Below are positions 42,800-52,421 of a stretch of 64,000 bases of DNA, in pieces (position 1 is the stretch's first letter; each line of letters begins with the position of its first letter). The stretch covers positions 1-64,000 of the forward strand of contig NZ_JBHZTH010000004.1 in assembly GCF_046545555.1 (NCBI RefSeq). The letters run 5' to 3'. A program made the translations under genes and the position numbers. Source of the DNA: Winogradskyella sp046545555 (lineage in GTDB: Bacteria > Bacteroidota > Bacteroidia > Flavobacteriales > Flavobacteriaceae). The notes beneath the pieces were generated by a model. The model had not been told where the DNA came from. It saw only the letters and a list, made by a program, of their open reading frames with translations, and ran no database searches.

Positions 42800-44800
42800 A
42801 TGCCCACAATAACCAAATGCAACATAGACTACGATAAGCGCAACTTGAGTGATAAAGTACTTTTAAAGCTTTATTATAACATGCTTAAGCCTCGTTTAAT
42901 AGAGGAAAAAATGTTGATTCTGTTGCGTCAAGGTAAAATTTCTAAATGGTTTTCTGGGATTGGTCAGGAGGCGATTTCTGTTGGTGTCACAATGGCTTTA
43001 AAACCTAGCGAATATATATTACCAATGCATAGAAACCTTGGTGTATTTACAACACGCGAAATTCCGTTACATCGTTTATTTTGTCAATGGCAAGGTAAGG
43101 CAAGTGGCTTTACTAAAGGGAGGGATCGTTCGTTCCATTTCGGAACACAAGAATACAACATTGTTGGTATGATATCGCATTTAGGACCACAACTAGGTGT
43201 TGCAGATGGTATAGCTTTAGCTAATCTTTTAAAGAAAAATGGGCAAGTAACTGCTGTTTTTACAGGTGAAGGTGGGACAAGTGAAGGTGATTTTCACGAA
43301 GCATTAAATGTTGCATCAGTATGGCAATTACCAGTTATATTCTGTATTGAGAATAACGGATATGGATTATCTACGCCAACAAGCGAACAATATAACTGCA
43401 AACATTTAGCAGATAGAGGTAAGGGTTATGGTATAGAGTCCTTTGTTCTCGACGGTAATAATATTATAGAAACCTACACCAAGATTAAGAAACTCACAGA
43501 GAGTATTAGAAAACGCCCTAGGCCAATTCTAATAGAATTTAAAACCTTTAGACGACGAGGGCATGAAGAGGCGAGTGGTACTAAGTATGTACCTGAGGGT
43601 TTAATGAAAGAGTGGGAGGCTAAAGATCCAATTGAAAATTTTAGAAGTTATCTATTTAGTAAGAAGATTTTAACTACAGAAATTGATAAGACATACAGCG
43701 ATAAAATAAAGACAGAGATTGATAGCGCCTTGGAATCCGCTTATGCCGAAGAGGCTATTATTCCCAATGAAACTAACGAATTAAATGATGTATATAAATC
43801 ATTTGATTATAAGCATTTTAATCCTAATAGTAACACCAAAGAACTGAGGTTAGTTGATGCTATTTCTGAAAGTCTAAAACAGTCCATGGAAAAGCATAAT
43901 GATTTAGTAATTATGGGACAGGATATTGCCGAATATGGTGGTGTCTTTAAAATCACTGAAGGTTTTGTAGAGCAATTCGGTAAAGATAGAGTTAGAAATA
44001 CTCCAATTTGTGAATCTGCTATAATTGAGACAGGTATGGGTTTATCTATCGCAGGACTAAAATCTGTGGTAGAAATGCAATTTGCAGATTTTGCAACCTC
44101 TGGTTTTAATCCTATCGTCAACTATTTAGCTAAATCGCATTACCGATGGGAGCAGCAAGCTGATGTAGTTGTAAGAATGCCATGTGGAGCAGGTGTCGCG
44201 GCAGGACCTTTTCACTCACAAACCAATGAAGCTTGGTTTACAAAAACACCAGGTTTAAAAGTAATATATCCAGCATTTCCCTATGATGCTAAAGGATTAT
44301 TAGCAACTGCTATTAATGACCCTAACCCTGTCTTATTTTTTGAGCATAAAGCATTATATAGAAGTATTAGGCAAGAAGTGCCTACAGACTATTATACTTT
44401 ACCTTTTGGTAAAGCTGCTCTTTTGAAAGAAGGAGAAGCTATTACTATTATTACTTATGGAGCTGGTGTACATTGGGCATTAGAAGCTTTAGAAAACAAT
44501 GCTGGGATCTCTGCGGACTTAATAGATTTAAGATCTTTACAACCTTTAGATAAAGAAGCAATTTTTAGTTCTGTTAAAAAAACAGGAAGAGCAATAATAC
44601 TGCAAGAAGATTCATTGTTTGGTGGTATAGCTAGTGATATATCGGCTATGATAATGGAAGAATGTTTTCAATATTTAGATGCTCCTGTAAAGCGTATGGC
44701 TAGTATGGATACACCTATACCGTTTGTTGGTCAACTCGAGGATCAATATCTATCTAGAGATAAATTTGAAACTACATTAAAAGAATTAGTAAATTATTAA
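42800..44800 (+). CDS. 2-oxoacid dehydrogenase E1, fused alpha and beta subunits
   Basis: This encodes 666 residues from the ATG at 42800; an upstream in-frame TTG at 42776 is a weaker start. The alpha half carries the thiamine-diphosphate motif (GEGGTSEGDFHEALNVAS ... NNGYG). The beta half begins near residue 350 (LRLVDAISESLKQSMEKHNDLVIMGQDI) and ends with the transketolase C domain. It matches branched-chain 2-oxoisovalerate dehydrogenase E1 of Bacteroidota, which is encoded as one fused chain. It ends 4 bp inside the convergent dipeptidase. Confidence 0.93.
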   Translation: MPTITKCNIDYDKRNLSDKVLLKLYYNMLKPRLIEEKMLILLRQGKISKWFSGIGQEAISVGVTMALKPSEYILPMHRNLGVFTTREIPLHRLFCQWQGKASGFTKGRDRSFHFGTQEYNIVGMISHLGPQLGVADGIALANLLKKNGQVTAVFTGEGGTSEGDFHEALNVASVWQLPVIFCIENNGYGLSTPTSEQYNCKHLADRGKGYGIESFVLDGNNIIETYTKIKKLTESIRKRPRPILIEFKTFRRRGHEEASGTKYVPEGLMKEWEAKDPIENFRSYLFSKKILTTEIDKTYSDKIKTEIDSALESAYAEEAIIPNETNELNDVYKSFDYKHFNPNSNTKELRLVDAISESLKQSMEKHNDLVIMGQDIAEYGGVFKITEGFVEQFGKDRVRNTPICESAIIETGMGLSIAGLKSVVEMQFADFATSGFNPIVNYLAKSHYRWEQQADVVVRMPCGAGVAAGPFHSQTNEAWFTKTPGLKVIYPAFPYDAKGLLATAINDPNPVLFFEHKALYRSIRQEVPTDYYTLPFGKAALLKEGEAITIITYGAGVHWALEALENNAGISADLIDLRSLQPLDKEAIFSSVKKTGRAIILQEDSLFGGIASDISAMIMEECFQYLDAPVKRMASMDTPIPFVGQLEDQYLSRDKFETTLKELVNY

Positions 44801-46086
44801 TTTAAACTTTTAGAAATTTCCTCTACTTCGTCTAATACTCTCAAAAGATTACCACTCCAAAGTTGTTCAATTTCTGCTTCAGTATAACCACGTTTTACCA
44901 ATTCTAAAGTAACGTTAAACGTTTCAGACGTATCGGACCAGCCTTCGATACCGCCACCACCATCAAAATCACTACTTATGCCAACATGGTCTATTCCTAT
45001 TTTTTCTATTAGATAATCAATATGATTTACAAAATCACCGACATCTACTCCAGGTGGTAAATCTTTCATTGTTTTAGATTTTTCTTTTACTAGCGTTCTC
45101 ATTTTGCTGTAAGCCTCGTAATAGGCTTCACGTTCCATTTCTGGTAATTTAGAAGCTTCACTGCGTGCGAGCATTGAAATACCTAAAGAATCCATTACTT
45201 GCTTGCCTAAATTTTCTAATTCTTTATTTCTGAGATTGTGTTTTTCGGTATTTAAATACGAAGAAAAAGCCACCGTTTGTACAACACCTCCATTTTCTTT
45301 TAACCATATTAATTGCTCGTCATCTAAATTTCTACTATGATCGCAGAGTGCTCTAGCGGAAGAATGTGATGCTATTATTGGAGCTTTACTCAATGCTATC
45401 ATTTGTTTCATGGATTCTTTTGAAGGATGAGACACATCTATCATCATACCTACACGGTTCATTTCTGTAACGACTTGTTTACCTAGTTCGCTTAAACCAT
45501 TGTGTAGCCAAATGCTATCACGCTCTCCTGTATTACTATCGCATAATTGGCTATGACCATTATGAGATAAAGACATGTAACGTGCACCAAGTTTATAAAA
45601 TTTTTCAACATTACTTATGTCTAAGCCAATTGGGTAACCATTTTCAATGCCAATCATTGCCACTTTTTTACCGCTGGCGTCAATACGTCTTACATCATCT
45701 GAGTTCAGAGCTAATTCAATAGCGTTAGGTGCAATATCTGTAACTAATTTGTGTATAGCGTTAAATTTAGACATCGCATTTTCGTATGCCTTCGCATATC
45801 CATTTTCTGATAATGAATCTTGACCGGTATAAACAATAAACCATGCTACGTCTAAACCACCTTCTTTCATCTTTGGTAGGTTAACTTGGTTATCTAAACG
45901 TTGTGAATAATTTAAGGAGTCCGTAAAGTTCTTCACATTAATATCGCAATGTGTATCTAGTGTTATAACTTTTTCATGAATTGCTCTTGCATCGACTAAA
46001 AGTTGATCTTCTGTTTGCGTTTCAGTTTTACAACTTGTCATAAGAGTTATGATTATAAGATTCATGAAAACAATTCTAACCTGCAT
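44797..46086 (-). CDS. Membrane dipeptidase (M19) lipoprotein
   Basis: This encodes 429 residues. A signal peptide with lipobox (LMTSC, near residue 19) implies an outer-membrane or periplasmic lipoprotein. Zinc ligands of the M19 family are DTHCD, the E of GIENGYP, and SHSSARALCDHSRN; SSDFDGGGG is the typical C-terminal motif. It cleaves dipeptides, and relatives act on D-amino-acid dipeptides. It is convergent with the E1 gene. Confidence 0.94.
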   Translation of the reverse strand: MQVRIVFMNLIIITLMTSCKTETQTEDQLLVDARAIHEKVITLDTHCDINVKNFTDSLNYSQRLDNQVNLPKMKEGGLDVAWFIVYTGQDSLSENGYAKAYENAMSKFNAIHKLVTDIAPNAIELALNSDDVRRIDASGKKVAMIGIENGYPIGLDISNVEKFYKLGARYMSLSHNGHSQLCDSNTGERDSIWLHNGLSELGKQVVTEMNRVGMMIDVSHPSKESMKQMIALSKAPIIASHSSARALCDHSRNLDDEQLIWLKENGGVVQTVAFSSYLNTEKHNLRNKELENLGKQVMDSLGISMLARSEASKLPEMEREAYYEAYSKMRTLVKEKSKTMKDLPPGVDVGDFVNHIDYLIEKIGIDHVGISSDFDGGGGIEGWSDTSETFNVTLELVKRGYTEAEIEQLWSGNLLRVLDEVEEISKSLN

Positions 46087-46221
46087 AATTTTTCAATTTA
46101 CATTAAATGTATGCAGAAAATCATAACTAACAAAAAGCAATAGTAAAATAGGAAATTGAATGTCCTTTGTCGGATAATTAGGTAGTTAGTAGATACTCAA
46201 CGCAATGTTAATTTTATGTTA

Positions 46222-46251
46222 TTGTAGTGTTGTCTGAAATTATTAAGTTTA
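46222..46251 (+). promoter_or_regulatory. Promoter for the T9SS serine protease
   Basis: TTG (46222-46224) and TAAGTTTA (46244-46251) are separated by 19 bp and match the Bacteroidota consensus except for the last base of the -7 box. The start codon at 46275 is 23 bp downstream. Confidence 0.5.
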
Positions 46252-46274
46252 TTAATCAAATAAAAAATTAATCT

Positions 46275-48590
46275 ATGAAATCACTTTTAATTTACGTTTT
46301 AGCATTAGTTACAACGTTATCATTTGCACAAAAAATACCAGACGAAATAAAACCACCAAGCTGGTCTTTAGAAGGGATAAATTCTATTAAACCTTATATA
46401 CTTGAAACTTTTGATGTAGAATCTTTAATAGAGGAGGATAAAAAGAATGACCAAGACAAATCTAAACCTTGGCGTTTTGGTCATGATATTTATGTTGACC
46501 ATAATTTTAATGAAGTAGGCGAGTGGACTATATTAGATAACGGAGATCGCATATGGAGAATGTCTTACACTTCTGAAGGTGCCCACACACTAAACTTTAT
46601 TTTTGATAGCTTCTGGATACCAAAAGGGTCTAGGTTATATGTTTATAATAAAGAAAAAAATGATTTACTAAGACCGTTTACACATCACAATAATAATACT
46701 GAAGAAGTTTTAGGAACATGGTTAGTGCAAGGTAATAATGCTATCATTGAATATTACCAACCCGCTAATGTTAAAGGCAAAGCCAAATTAACCGTGGGTT
46801 CCGTAGTTCATGGTTATAGAACTGCAGAAACGTTTCAACGTGCCTTAAACGACTCAGGTGCTTGTAATCATGATGTTGATTGCGACATTACGCCTTCATC
46901 TGATCCTTTTCAAATAAATTTGAAGAAAGAAGAAGTGAAAAAAGCTGCAGGAATGTTGGTTACTGGCGCTACAGGGTTTTGCTCTGGCACTTTAATTAAC
47001 AATACAAATAATGATGGTACACCTTACTTTTTAACGGCAAATCATTGTGGCGGTGGAGAAGGTAGTTGGGCATTTAGATTTAATTGGAGAAGTCCAAACC
47101 CATCATGTGGTACAAATGCTAATAGTACGAGTGGCTCTTTTGATCAGACGGTAAGTGGTTCTATAGTTAGAGCTACAAGTAGTGAATCTGACATGGAGTT
47201 GGTTGAGATCACAGATACTAGCTTTTTTAATGGAAATCCGGATGTTGTATGGTCTGGATGGAATAGATCGACCTTACAAACTCCACAAATTAATTTTGGT
47301 GTACATCATCCGAGTGGAGATATTCAAAAAACTTGCAGAGATGATGATGGTGCCACTCGGTTTGTAACGAGTTTTAACGGTAATCCAACAACAGAAATGT
47401 GGAGAATCGCTGATTGGGACTTAGGTGTAACCGAAGGCGGATCATCTGGTTCTGGTTTATTTAATGAAGATGGACATTTAATTGGTATGCTCTCTGGAGG
47501 AAGTGCTGCTTGTGCAGGAACTAATGATAATGGTGGATTTGACGTTTATGGTCGTTTTGGTGTTGCTTGGGCTTTTGGTACTTCGGCATCATCTCGATTA
47601 AGTGATTGGCTAGATCCAGGAAATACAGGAGCGGTAACGTTAGATATTTTTCCAGTATTAGGTACTTTCGATAACGATGCTTCAGTAAATGCAGGACCTA
47701 ATAATAATTCTGCTTTATGTAATGAAGATTTTACGCCGCAAGTGACCTTAATAAATAGGGGAGATTTAGAATTAACTGCGGCAGGAGTTAGTTATAGTTT
47801 GGATGAAGAACCTATAACCTTGGTAAATTGGACAGGTTCTTTATTAACTGATGAGTCTGAAGTTGTTGCTATGCCAGTTTACACTAACCTCTCGCCTGGA
47901 AGTCATACGTTCACGGTTTCCGTAAGGAATCCGAATGGTGTACCAGATGAGAATAGTTCAAACGATAGTTTTTCTTTTAATTTTGAGGTTTCATCAGAGT
48001 ATACTACGTCAAACATCGTTTTTAATATTCTAACAGATAATTATGGATCAGAGACAACATGGCAACTTGCTAATAGTACTGGTGCTATAATAAGTAGTGG
48101 CCCAACAAATCCTTATGCTAATGCTACGACATATCAAGAGATAATTGGTGTGCCATCTTCTAGCGATTGTTACACATTTACCATTTTTGATGAAGAAAAC
48201 GATGGTATTTGCTGTGGATTTGGTACTGGAAATTATGATCTACAAGATGATAGTGGAAACTTTATAATTGATTCTAATGGAGATTTTGGCTCATCAGAAT
48301 CTGTATTATTTAGCGTGAAGAATTTTTTGAGTGTTCACGATTTTAATTTAGACGATGCAATTAGTTTATATCCAAATCCAGTTAATGATAACTTAAATGT
48401 GGTATTAAATAATATTGGTGAAGCAGTAGACTATAAAATTTATAATACACTAGGTCAACTTGTTATAAGTGGTACAATGGATGCCAATGTTTCTAATATT
48501 ATAAATATGGCACAACAACAAAGCGGTATTTACTTTATAAAACTAAGTATAGAATCTTCTTCAACAACGAAAAAGATTGTAAAAAAATAG
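46275..48590 (+). CDS. Secreted lysyl-endopeptidase-like serine protease with T9SS sorting domain
   Basis: This encodes 771 residues. A signal peptide (1-18) precedes a propeptide (to about 205) and a trypsin-like protease domain. The triad is His in TANHCG, Asp in SDMELVE and Ser in GGSSGSGL, with conserved Cys pairs. CARDB-like and other beta domains follow (about 460-680). The last 75 residues are a type A T9SS sorting domain (LYPNPVNDNL ... TTKKIVKK). It is exported across both membranes and probably cut at the surface. A terminator follows at 48607. Confidence 0.95.
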   Translation: MKSLLIYVLALVTTLSFAQKIPDEIKPPSWSLEGINSIKPYILETFDVESLIEEDKKNDQDKSKPWRFGHDIYVDHNFNEVGEWTILDNGDRIWRMSYTSEGAHTLNFIFDSFWIPKGSRLYVYNKEKNDLLRPFTHHNNNTEEVLGTWLVQGNNAIIEYYQPANVKGKAKLTVGSVVHGYRTAETFQRALNDSGACNHDVDCDITPSSDPFQINLKKEEVKKAAGMLVTGATGFCSGTLINNTNNDGTPYFLTANHCGGGEGSWAFRFNWRSPNPSCGTNANSTSGSFDQTVSGSIVRATSSESDMELVEITDTSFFNGNPDVVWSGWNRSTLQTPQINFGVHHPSGDIQKTCRDDDGATRFVTSFNGNPTTEMWRIADWDLGVTEGGSSGSGLFNEDGHLIGMLSGGSAACAGTNDNGGFDVYGRFGVAWAFGTSASSRLSDWLDPGNTGAVTLDIFPVLGTFDNDASVNAGPNNNSALCNEDFTPQVTLINRGDLELTAAGVSYSLDEEPITLVNWTGSLLTDESEVVAMPVYTNLSPGSHTFTVSVRNPNGVPDENSSNDSFSFNFEVSSEYTTSNIVFNILTDNYGSETTWQLANSTGAIISSGPTNPYANATTYQEIIGVPSSSDCYTFTIFDEENDGICCGFGTGNYDLQDDSGNFIIDSNGDFGSSESVLFSVKNFLSVHDFNLDDAISLYPNPVNDNLNVVLNNIGEAVDYKIYNTLGQLVISGTMDANVSNIINMAQQQSGIYFIKLSIESSSTTKKIVKK

Positions 48591-48606
48591 TTTAATTATA
48601 ATTTAG

Positions 48607-48645
48607 AAAAAAAGCCAACTACAGTAGATGTAATTGGCTTTTTTT
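48607..48645. terminator. Terminator after the serine protease
   Basis: AAAAAAAGCCAA (48607-48618) pairs with TTGGCTTTTTTT (48634-48645). The run of T on the plus strand ends the protease transcript, and the reverse can end a minus-strand one. Confidence 0.85.
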
Positions 48646-48652
48646 AGTTTCA

Positions 48653-48721
48653 TTATCTAATTGTTTCTAAGTCATCATCTAAACTATTAGATGTATTGAC
48701 TATTTTTGATAAGGCTCTCAT
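48653..48721 (-). CDS. Tiny ORF, 22 residues
   Basis: The frame reads MRALSKIVNTSNSLDDDLETIR. It starts in the context ACAATT-ATG-AGA, nearly the same as the next ORF upstream (ACAATC-ATG-AGA). It lies in the 354-bp gap between the protease and the 3D-domain gene. There are no homologues to cite. The matching start context is the only support. Confidence 0.3.
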   Translation of the reverse strand: MRALSKIVNTSNSLDDDLETIR

Positions 48722-48755
48722 AATTGTTTGATTTAATGATTGATGAATGCGTTAT

Positions 48756-48842
48756 TTATCTATAACGTCTTTTGCTGTTCCAGGTATAACTTTTAGTTTC
48801 TGTAGATGTACCCGATAATTGATTGTTGTTTAAAGTTCTCAT
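48756..48842 (-). CDS. Tiny ORF, 28 residues
   Basis: The frame reads MRTLNNNQLSGTSTETKSYT and ends WNSKRRYR, with a basic C-terminus. It begins 35 bp upstream of the 22-residue ORF, on the same strand, with the same MR-[TA]-L opening and start context. They may be a tandem pair of small peptides. The function is unknown. Confidence 0.35.
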   Translation of the reverse strand: MRTLNNNQLSGTSTETKSYTWNSKRRYR

Positions 48843-48962
48843 GATTGTTCGTTTTTAATTGATTACATTATATAGACGACCAAAAAAAACAATTGTTACA
48901 GTACTTTGTATAACATAGTAATGATTTAACAAATTTTAACTATAATGACTATATTTAGTGCT

Positions 48963-49376
48963 ATGAAAACAAAAATATCAGTTCTATTTATAATTATAGT
49001 TCTACTATTTTGTTGTAAAAAAGAGGTAGAGGTAACTTGCTTGTCTAAAGGTTTTGAAGTAACTGCTACTGCTTACAACTCACTATCTTATCAAACAAGT
49101 TCAAATCCTAGTATAACAGCTTTTGGTGATAGCCTTAGGCCTGGTGACTTATATATAGCTGTATCTAGAGATTTGTTAGATTCTGGTTTAATACATAATA
49201 CTAAAGTCAAAATAGAAGGTTTTGATAGTCTTTTTACGGTTAAAGATAAGATGAATAGACGCTGGAAAAAACGCATTGATATCTATATGGGCGTCGATGT
49301 TAAAAAAGCAAAAAAATGGGGCAAAAAAAAGCTGAACATTGAATATTGCATTCCTGCTAATGATACTATTCCTTAA
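48963..49376 (+). CDS. 3D-domain lipoprotein
   Basis: This encodes 137 residues from the ATG at 48963; an ATG at 48945 adds six. A signal peptide with a Cys-Cys lipobox (VLLFCC) is followed by a 3D domain of the MltA C-terminal or Ywad type: TATAYNSL, LRPGDLYIAVSRDLLDSG, KVKIEGF, FTVKDKMNRRWKKRIDIYMG. The three conserved aspartates are present. Such domains bind or cleave peptidoglycan. It ends 11 bp into the convergent exbD gene. Confidence 0.88.
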   Translation: MKTKISVLFIIIVLLFCCKKEVEVTCLSKGFEVTATAYNSLSYQTSSNPSITAFGDSLRPGDLYIAVSRDLLDSGLIHNTKVKIEGFDSLFTVKDKMNRRWKKRIDIYMGVDVKKAKKWGKKKLNIEYCIPANDTIP

Positions 49377-49941
49377 TAGTTCGTTTTATCATTACTTCTG
49401 AAACAATAAATGGATACGCTTTTTTTACAAGTACCAATTCTTCTTTCGTAACTTCATCTAACGTTTTATCAAACTTTTGTTTAGTATACTGCTCTCTTAA
49501 TTCGTAATAAGCCTTGGTTATTTCATCCTGCACCGAAATAAACAAGTAATACTTGGTCATAGCATCATGACTGAGTGAAATCACTGCTTTATTCGGATGA
49601 TCTGAAGATTCCAAAGATTTTGCACCTTCACAATAATCGCAGTTAGACTCCAAATTATTGTCAACAAAGTTTTTTACAATTAGCTGAATATCTTCTAACT
49701 GCACAATTTCATCTTCAATAAAAATCTCTTGATTACTGTTTAAATTAATTCTGAGAACATTGTTTTCATGAATATCCTTTGTGCAATTTTCATTTGGTGG
49801 ACAGTCGCTAGGTAACTGTCTCAAAATGCCTTTATCGGCAGAAATGGTGGTCGTTACTAAAAAGAAAATTAGTAACAAAAAGGCAATGTCTGCCATAGAT
49901 CCTGCGTTGACCGCCGCAGAATGTCTTCTAAATGATTTCAT
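49366..49941 (-). CDS. exbD: ExbD/TolR-family protein
   Basis: This encodes 191 residues. An N-terminal membrane helix (about 15-34) has the conserved Asp in MADIAFLLLIFFLVTTT, which takes part in proton flow. The periplasmic part (35-191) is longer than in E. coli ExbD (141). It carries several Cys (CPPNENC, CDYCEG). No exbB is adjacent, so its partner must be elsewhere. Confidence 0.92.
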   Translation of the reverse strand: MKSFRRHSAAVNAGSMADIAFLLLIFFLVTTTISADKGILRQLPSDCPPNENCTKDIHENNVLRINLNSNQEIFIEDEIVQLEDIQLIVKNFVDNNLESNCDYCEGAKSLESSDHPNKAVISLSHDAMTKYYLFISVQDEITKAYYELREQYTKQKFDKTLDEVTKEELVLVKKAYPFIVSEVMIKRTIKE

Positions 49942-50078
49942 AATATTATTATTTAAAATGTTAATACTTTCTTAAACACAATAACAGTACCAATCTTGTT
50001 AAAGGTTATCAACAATTCGTTTCAGAAACACTTACAATATCCTATTTTTGCAAAATTAACGTCAGAGGTAAATAGTAT

Positions 50079-51587
50079 ATGTCAATAGAGGCAATTAAAG
50101 AAACTGTAACGGAGAAACGACTTTACGATTATCAAATCAAAGATCTAAATCGGATTTTTGATGTGATGGAGGAAGAAACTAATGATTTTAACCTTCTATA
50201 TCAACTACCAACAGGTGGAGGAAAAACTGTTATTTTCTCAGAAATTGTGCGACGTTATATTGAAGAGCACAAAAAGAAGGTAGTTATTCTAACTCATAGA
50301 ATAGAACTCTGTAAACAAACCTCTAATGTTTTATCTGGTTTTAAAGTAAACAATAAGATCATTAATAGTAAAGTAAAGACTTTGCCAGATCAAGATGATT
50401 ATCAGTGCTTTGTTGCTATGGTAGAAACTTTAAATAATCGTCTTACTGATAAAGATTTTGAACTTAAGAACGTAGGATTAGTAATTATTGATGAGGCGCA
50501 CTATAATTCGTTTAGGAAGCTATTTAAATTTTTCGAAAATTGCTTTATTCTTGGTGTTACCGCAACTCCTCTTAGTAGTAATATTAAACTACCAATGAAG
50601 GATAACTACAACAAGCTAATTGTAGGAGACGATATTTCTACGTTAATTAAAAACGGATTTTTATCTAGCGCAGAGGTATATCATTATGATGTCGGCTTAA
50701 CTACTTTAAAGATTGGTATAAATGGGGATTATACTGTAAAATCTTCAGAGGCTCTTTACACAAATAGCCTTATGCAAACTAAACTTCTTGCGGCATATGA
50801 AGAATTAGCAAAAGGAAAAAAGACGCTTATATTTAATAATGGAATTTATACTTCTAAAGAAGTGTATTATACATTTAAAAAGGCAGGTTATAATGTAAGA
50901 CACTTAGATAATACTGCTAATAAGCAAGATAGAAAAGATATACTAAAATGGTTTAAGGATACGCCAGATGCTGTTCTATCTTCTGTAAGTATACTAACAA
51001 CTGGATTTGACGAACCTTCAGTAGAATCGATTATTTTAAATAGAGCGACGCGTTCCTTAACGTTATATTTTCAAATGATTGGTCGTGGTAGTCGTATATA
51101 TAAAGATAGATCTACATTTCAGGTTATTGATTTAGGAAATAATATTGCGCGTTTTGGACCATGGAGTCAGCCTACGGACTGGCAACATATATTTAAATAT
51201 CCAGACTTGTATTTAGAAAATATTGTTGATGATGAATCTTTAGAGCGCGATTTTGTTTATATAATGCCAGATGCTCTAAAAGCAAAATTTAAAAAGTCCC
51301 AATCTCTAGATTTCGATATTAAAGAGGAGTATAAAGATGTTATTAGTTTAGGAAAAAAGTCCTTTACTGTTATAGAGCGTTCTATAGCACAGCACTCTAA
51401 AATATGTATAGAAAATAGCGAAGATGTATTCGATGCAAGGGACTTAATAAAGCTGTTGCAAGATGAAATTGCTTACCGTATTAAGCAATACTGTTATTGT
51501 ATAATGAATAGTACTCAAAACTACAAAGACTGGTTGTTTGAAGAATATAATAGAAAATTACGTATCAGCTTCAACGGTAAGTTTTAA
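50079..51587 (+). CDS. DEAD/DEAH-box superfamily 2 helicase
   Basis: This encodes 502 residues. Motifs are in order: Q-like YDYQIKDL, Walker A LPTGGGKT (about 45-52), DEAH (about 142-145), VTATP, and motif VI QMIGRGSR. A C-terminal winged or helical part (about 390-502) is not recognised. It is similar to SSL2/YprA-type helicases and probably acts on DNA. It stands alone; nothing nearby suggests a defence island. Confidence 0.88.
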   Translation: MSIEAIKETVTEKRLYDYQIKDLNRIFDVMEEETNDFNLLYQLPTGGGKTVIFSEIVRRYIEEHKKKVVILTHRIELCKQTSNVLSGFKVNNKIINSKVKTLPDQDDYQCFVAMVETLNNRLTDKDFELKNVGLVIIDEAHYNSFRKLFKFFENCFILGVTATPLSSNIKLPMKDNYNKLIVGDDISTLIKNGFLSSAEVYHYDVGLTTLKIGINGDYTVKSSEALYTNSLMQTKLLAAYEELAKGKKTLIFNNGIYTSKEVYYTFKKAGYNVRHLDNTANKQDRKDILKWFKDTPDAVLSSVSILTTGFDEPSVESIILNRATRSLTLYFQMIGRGSRIYKDRSTFQVIDLGNNIARFGPWSQPTDWQHIFKYPDLYLENIVDDESLERDFVYIMPDALKAKFKKSQSLDFDIKEEYKDVISLGKKSFTVIERSIAQHSKICIENSEDVFDARDLIKLLQDEIAYRIKQYCYCIMNSTQNYKDWLFEEYNRKLRISFNGKF

Positions 51588-51686
51588 CGTTTTTTTGTAA
51601 GGAATTAGACTTATATACGTTTATTTTGAAAGAGGTATGGTTTTTGTACCACAAGAATGTAAAGATAAATACGTCTAAATAATAAA

Positions 51687-52421
51687 GTGAAAATAGTAAA
51701 ATACATACTAATTTTATGTTTCCTGTTGTCAGTTTCGGGTGCGTATGCACAAGTGACCGATAAGGAAAAGAAATCTGTCCGAATTCCTGCAGAACCCTCG
51801 AAAAAGAAAAAAGACTCTATACCTGTAAAGATTAAAGTAGCACCTAAGTTAGATAAAGTAAATGATAAGAGTAGTGGTAAGTCTAGTGAGGCAGAAAAGA
51901 AATTTATTATTAAAGAAAGTAAAAGGCCTTTTTCAATGATTGATGATGATGGGCTTAAAAGTCCTGGAGAAATATTTGAAAAGCGTTGGAGTAAAGAACT
52001 AGAAAAAGGTGGTGTTATTAGAACAATGTCTGATCAGTTTCTTGGTGAGCATCGTGTGGACACAAAATTTGTAAATATAGTTTGCCGTGATCATGAATAT
52101 CCTGATGGTGATCGTGTTAGAATATTTCTAAATGGAGCAATTGTGCAACCTAATCTTTTGCTAAGAAGCAATTATAGACGTGTTGAAGTAAATTTAGCTC
52201 AAGGCAAAAATATTCTTAAAATTGAAGCTTTAAATCAAGGTGAATCTGGACCTAATACAGCAGAATTTGTTGTTTATGATGATAAAGGCAAAGTTATATC
52301 TTCTAAAGAATGGAATTTGCTTACAGGTGTAAAAGCGATAATTATATTTCAAAATGAAAAAGTAATTATTAAAGAAAAGACTCCTGAAGAAGCTGCAAAT
52401 GACGAGGCCTCTAATAATTAA
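51687..52421 (+). CDS. Secreted protein of unknown function
   Basis: This encodes 244 residues starting with GTG. A signal peptide (1-21, ...VSGAYAQ) is followed by a lysine-rich linker (about 28-80). A folded domain (about 95-230) reads KFVNIVCRDHEYPDGDRVRIFLNGAIV, RRVEVNLAQGKNILKIEALNQGESGPNTAEFVVYDDKGKVI. This resembles a beta-sandwich with a conserved NGxSGPNTAxF motif found in Flavobacteria. No catalytic residues are visible. It ends 11 bp inside the convergent pseudouridine synthase gene. Confidence 0.7.
   Translation: MKIVKYILILCFLLSVSGAYAQVTDKEKKSVRIPAEPSKKKKDSIPVKIKVAPKLDKVNDKSSGKSSEAEKKFIIKESKRPFSMIDDDGLKSPGEIFEKRWSKELEKGGVIRTMSDQFLGEHRVDTKFVNIVCRDHEYPDGDRVRIFLNGAIVQPNLLLRSNYRRVEVNLAQGKNILKIEALNQGESGPNTAEFVVYDDKGKVISSKEWNLLTGVKAIIIFQNEKVIIKEKTPEEAANDEASNN

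Noticed and set aside
50079..51587. Helicase as part of a second defence island
   Set aside because: Neighbours are an ExbD-like protein and a secreted unknown; no nuclease, methylase or other defence gene is next to it.
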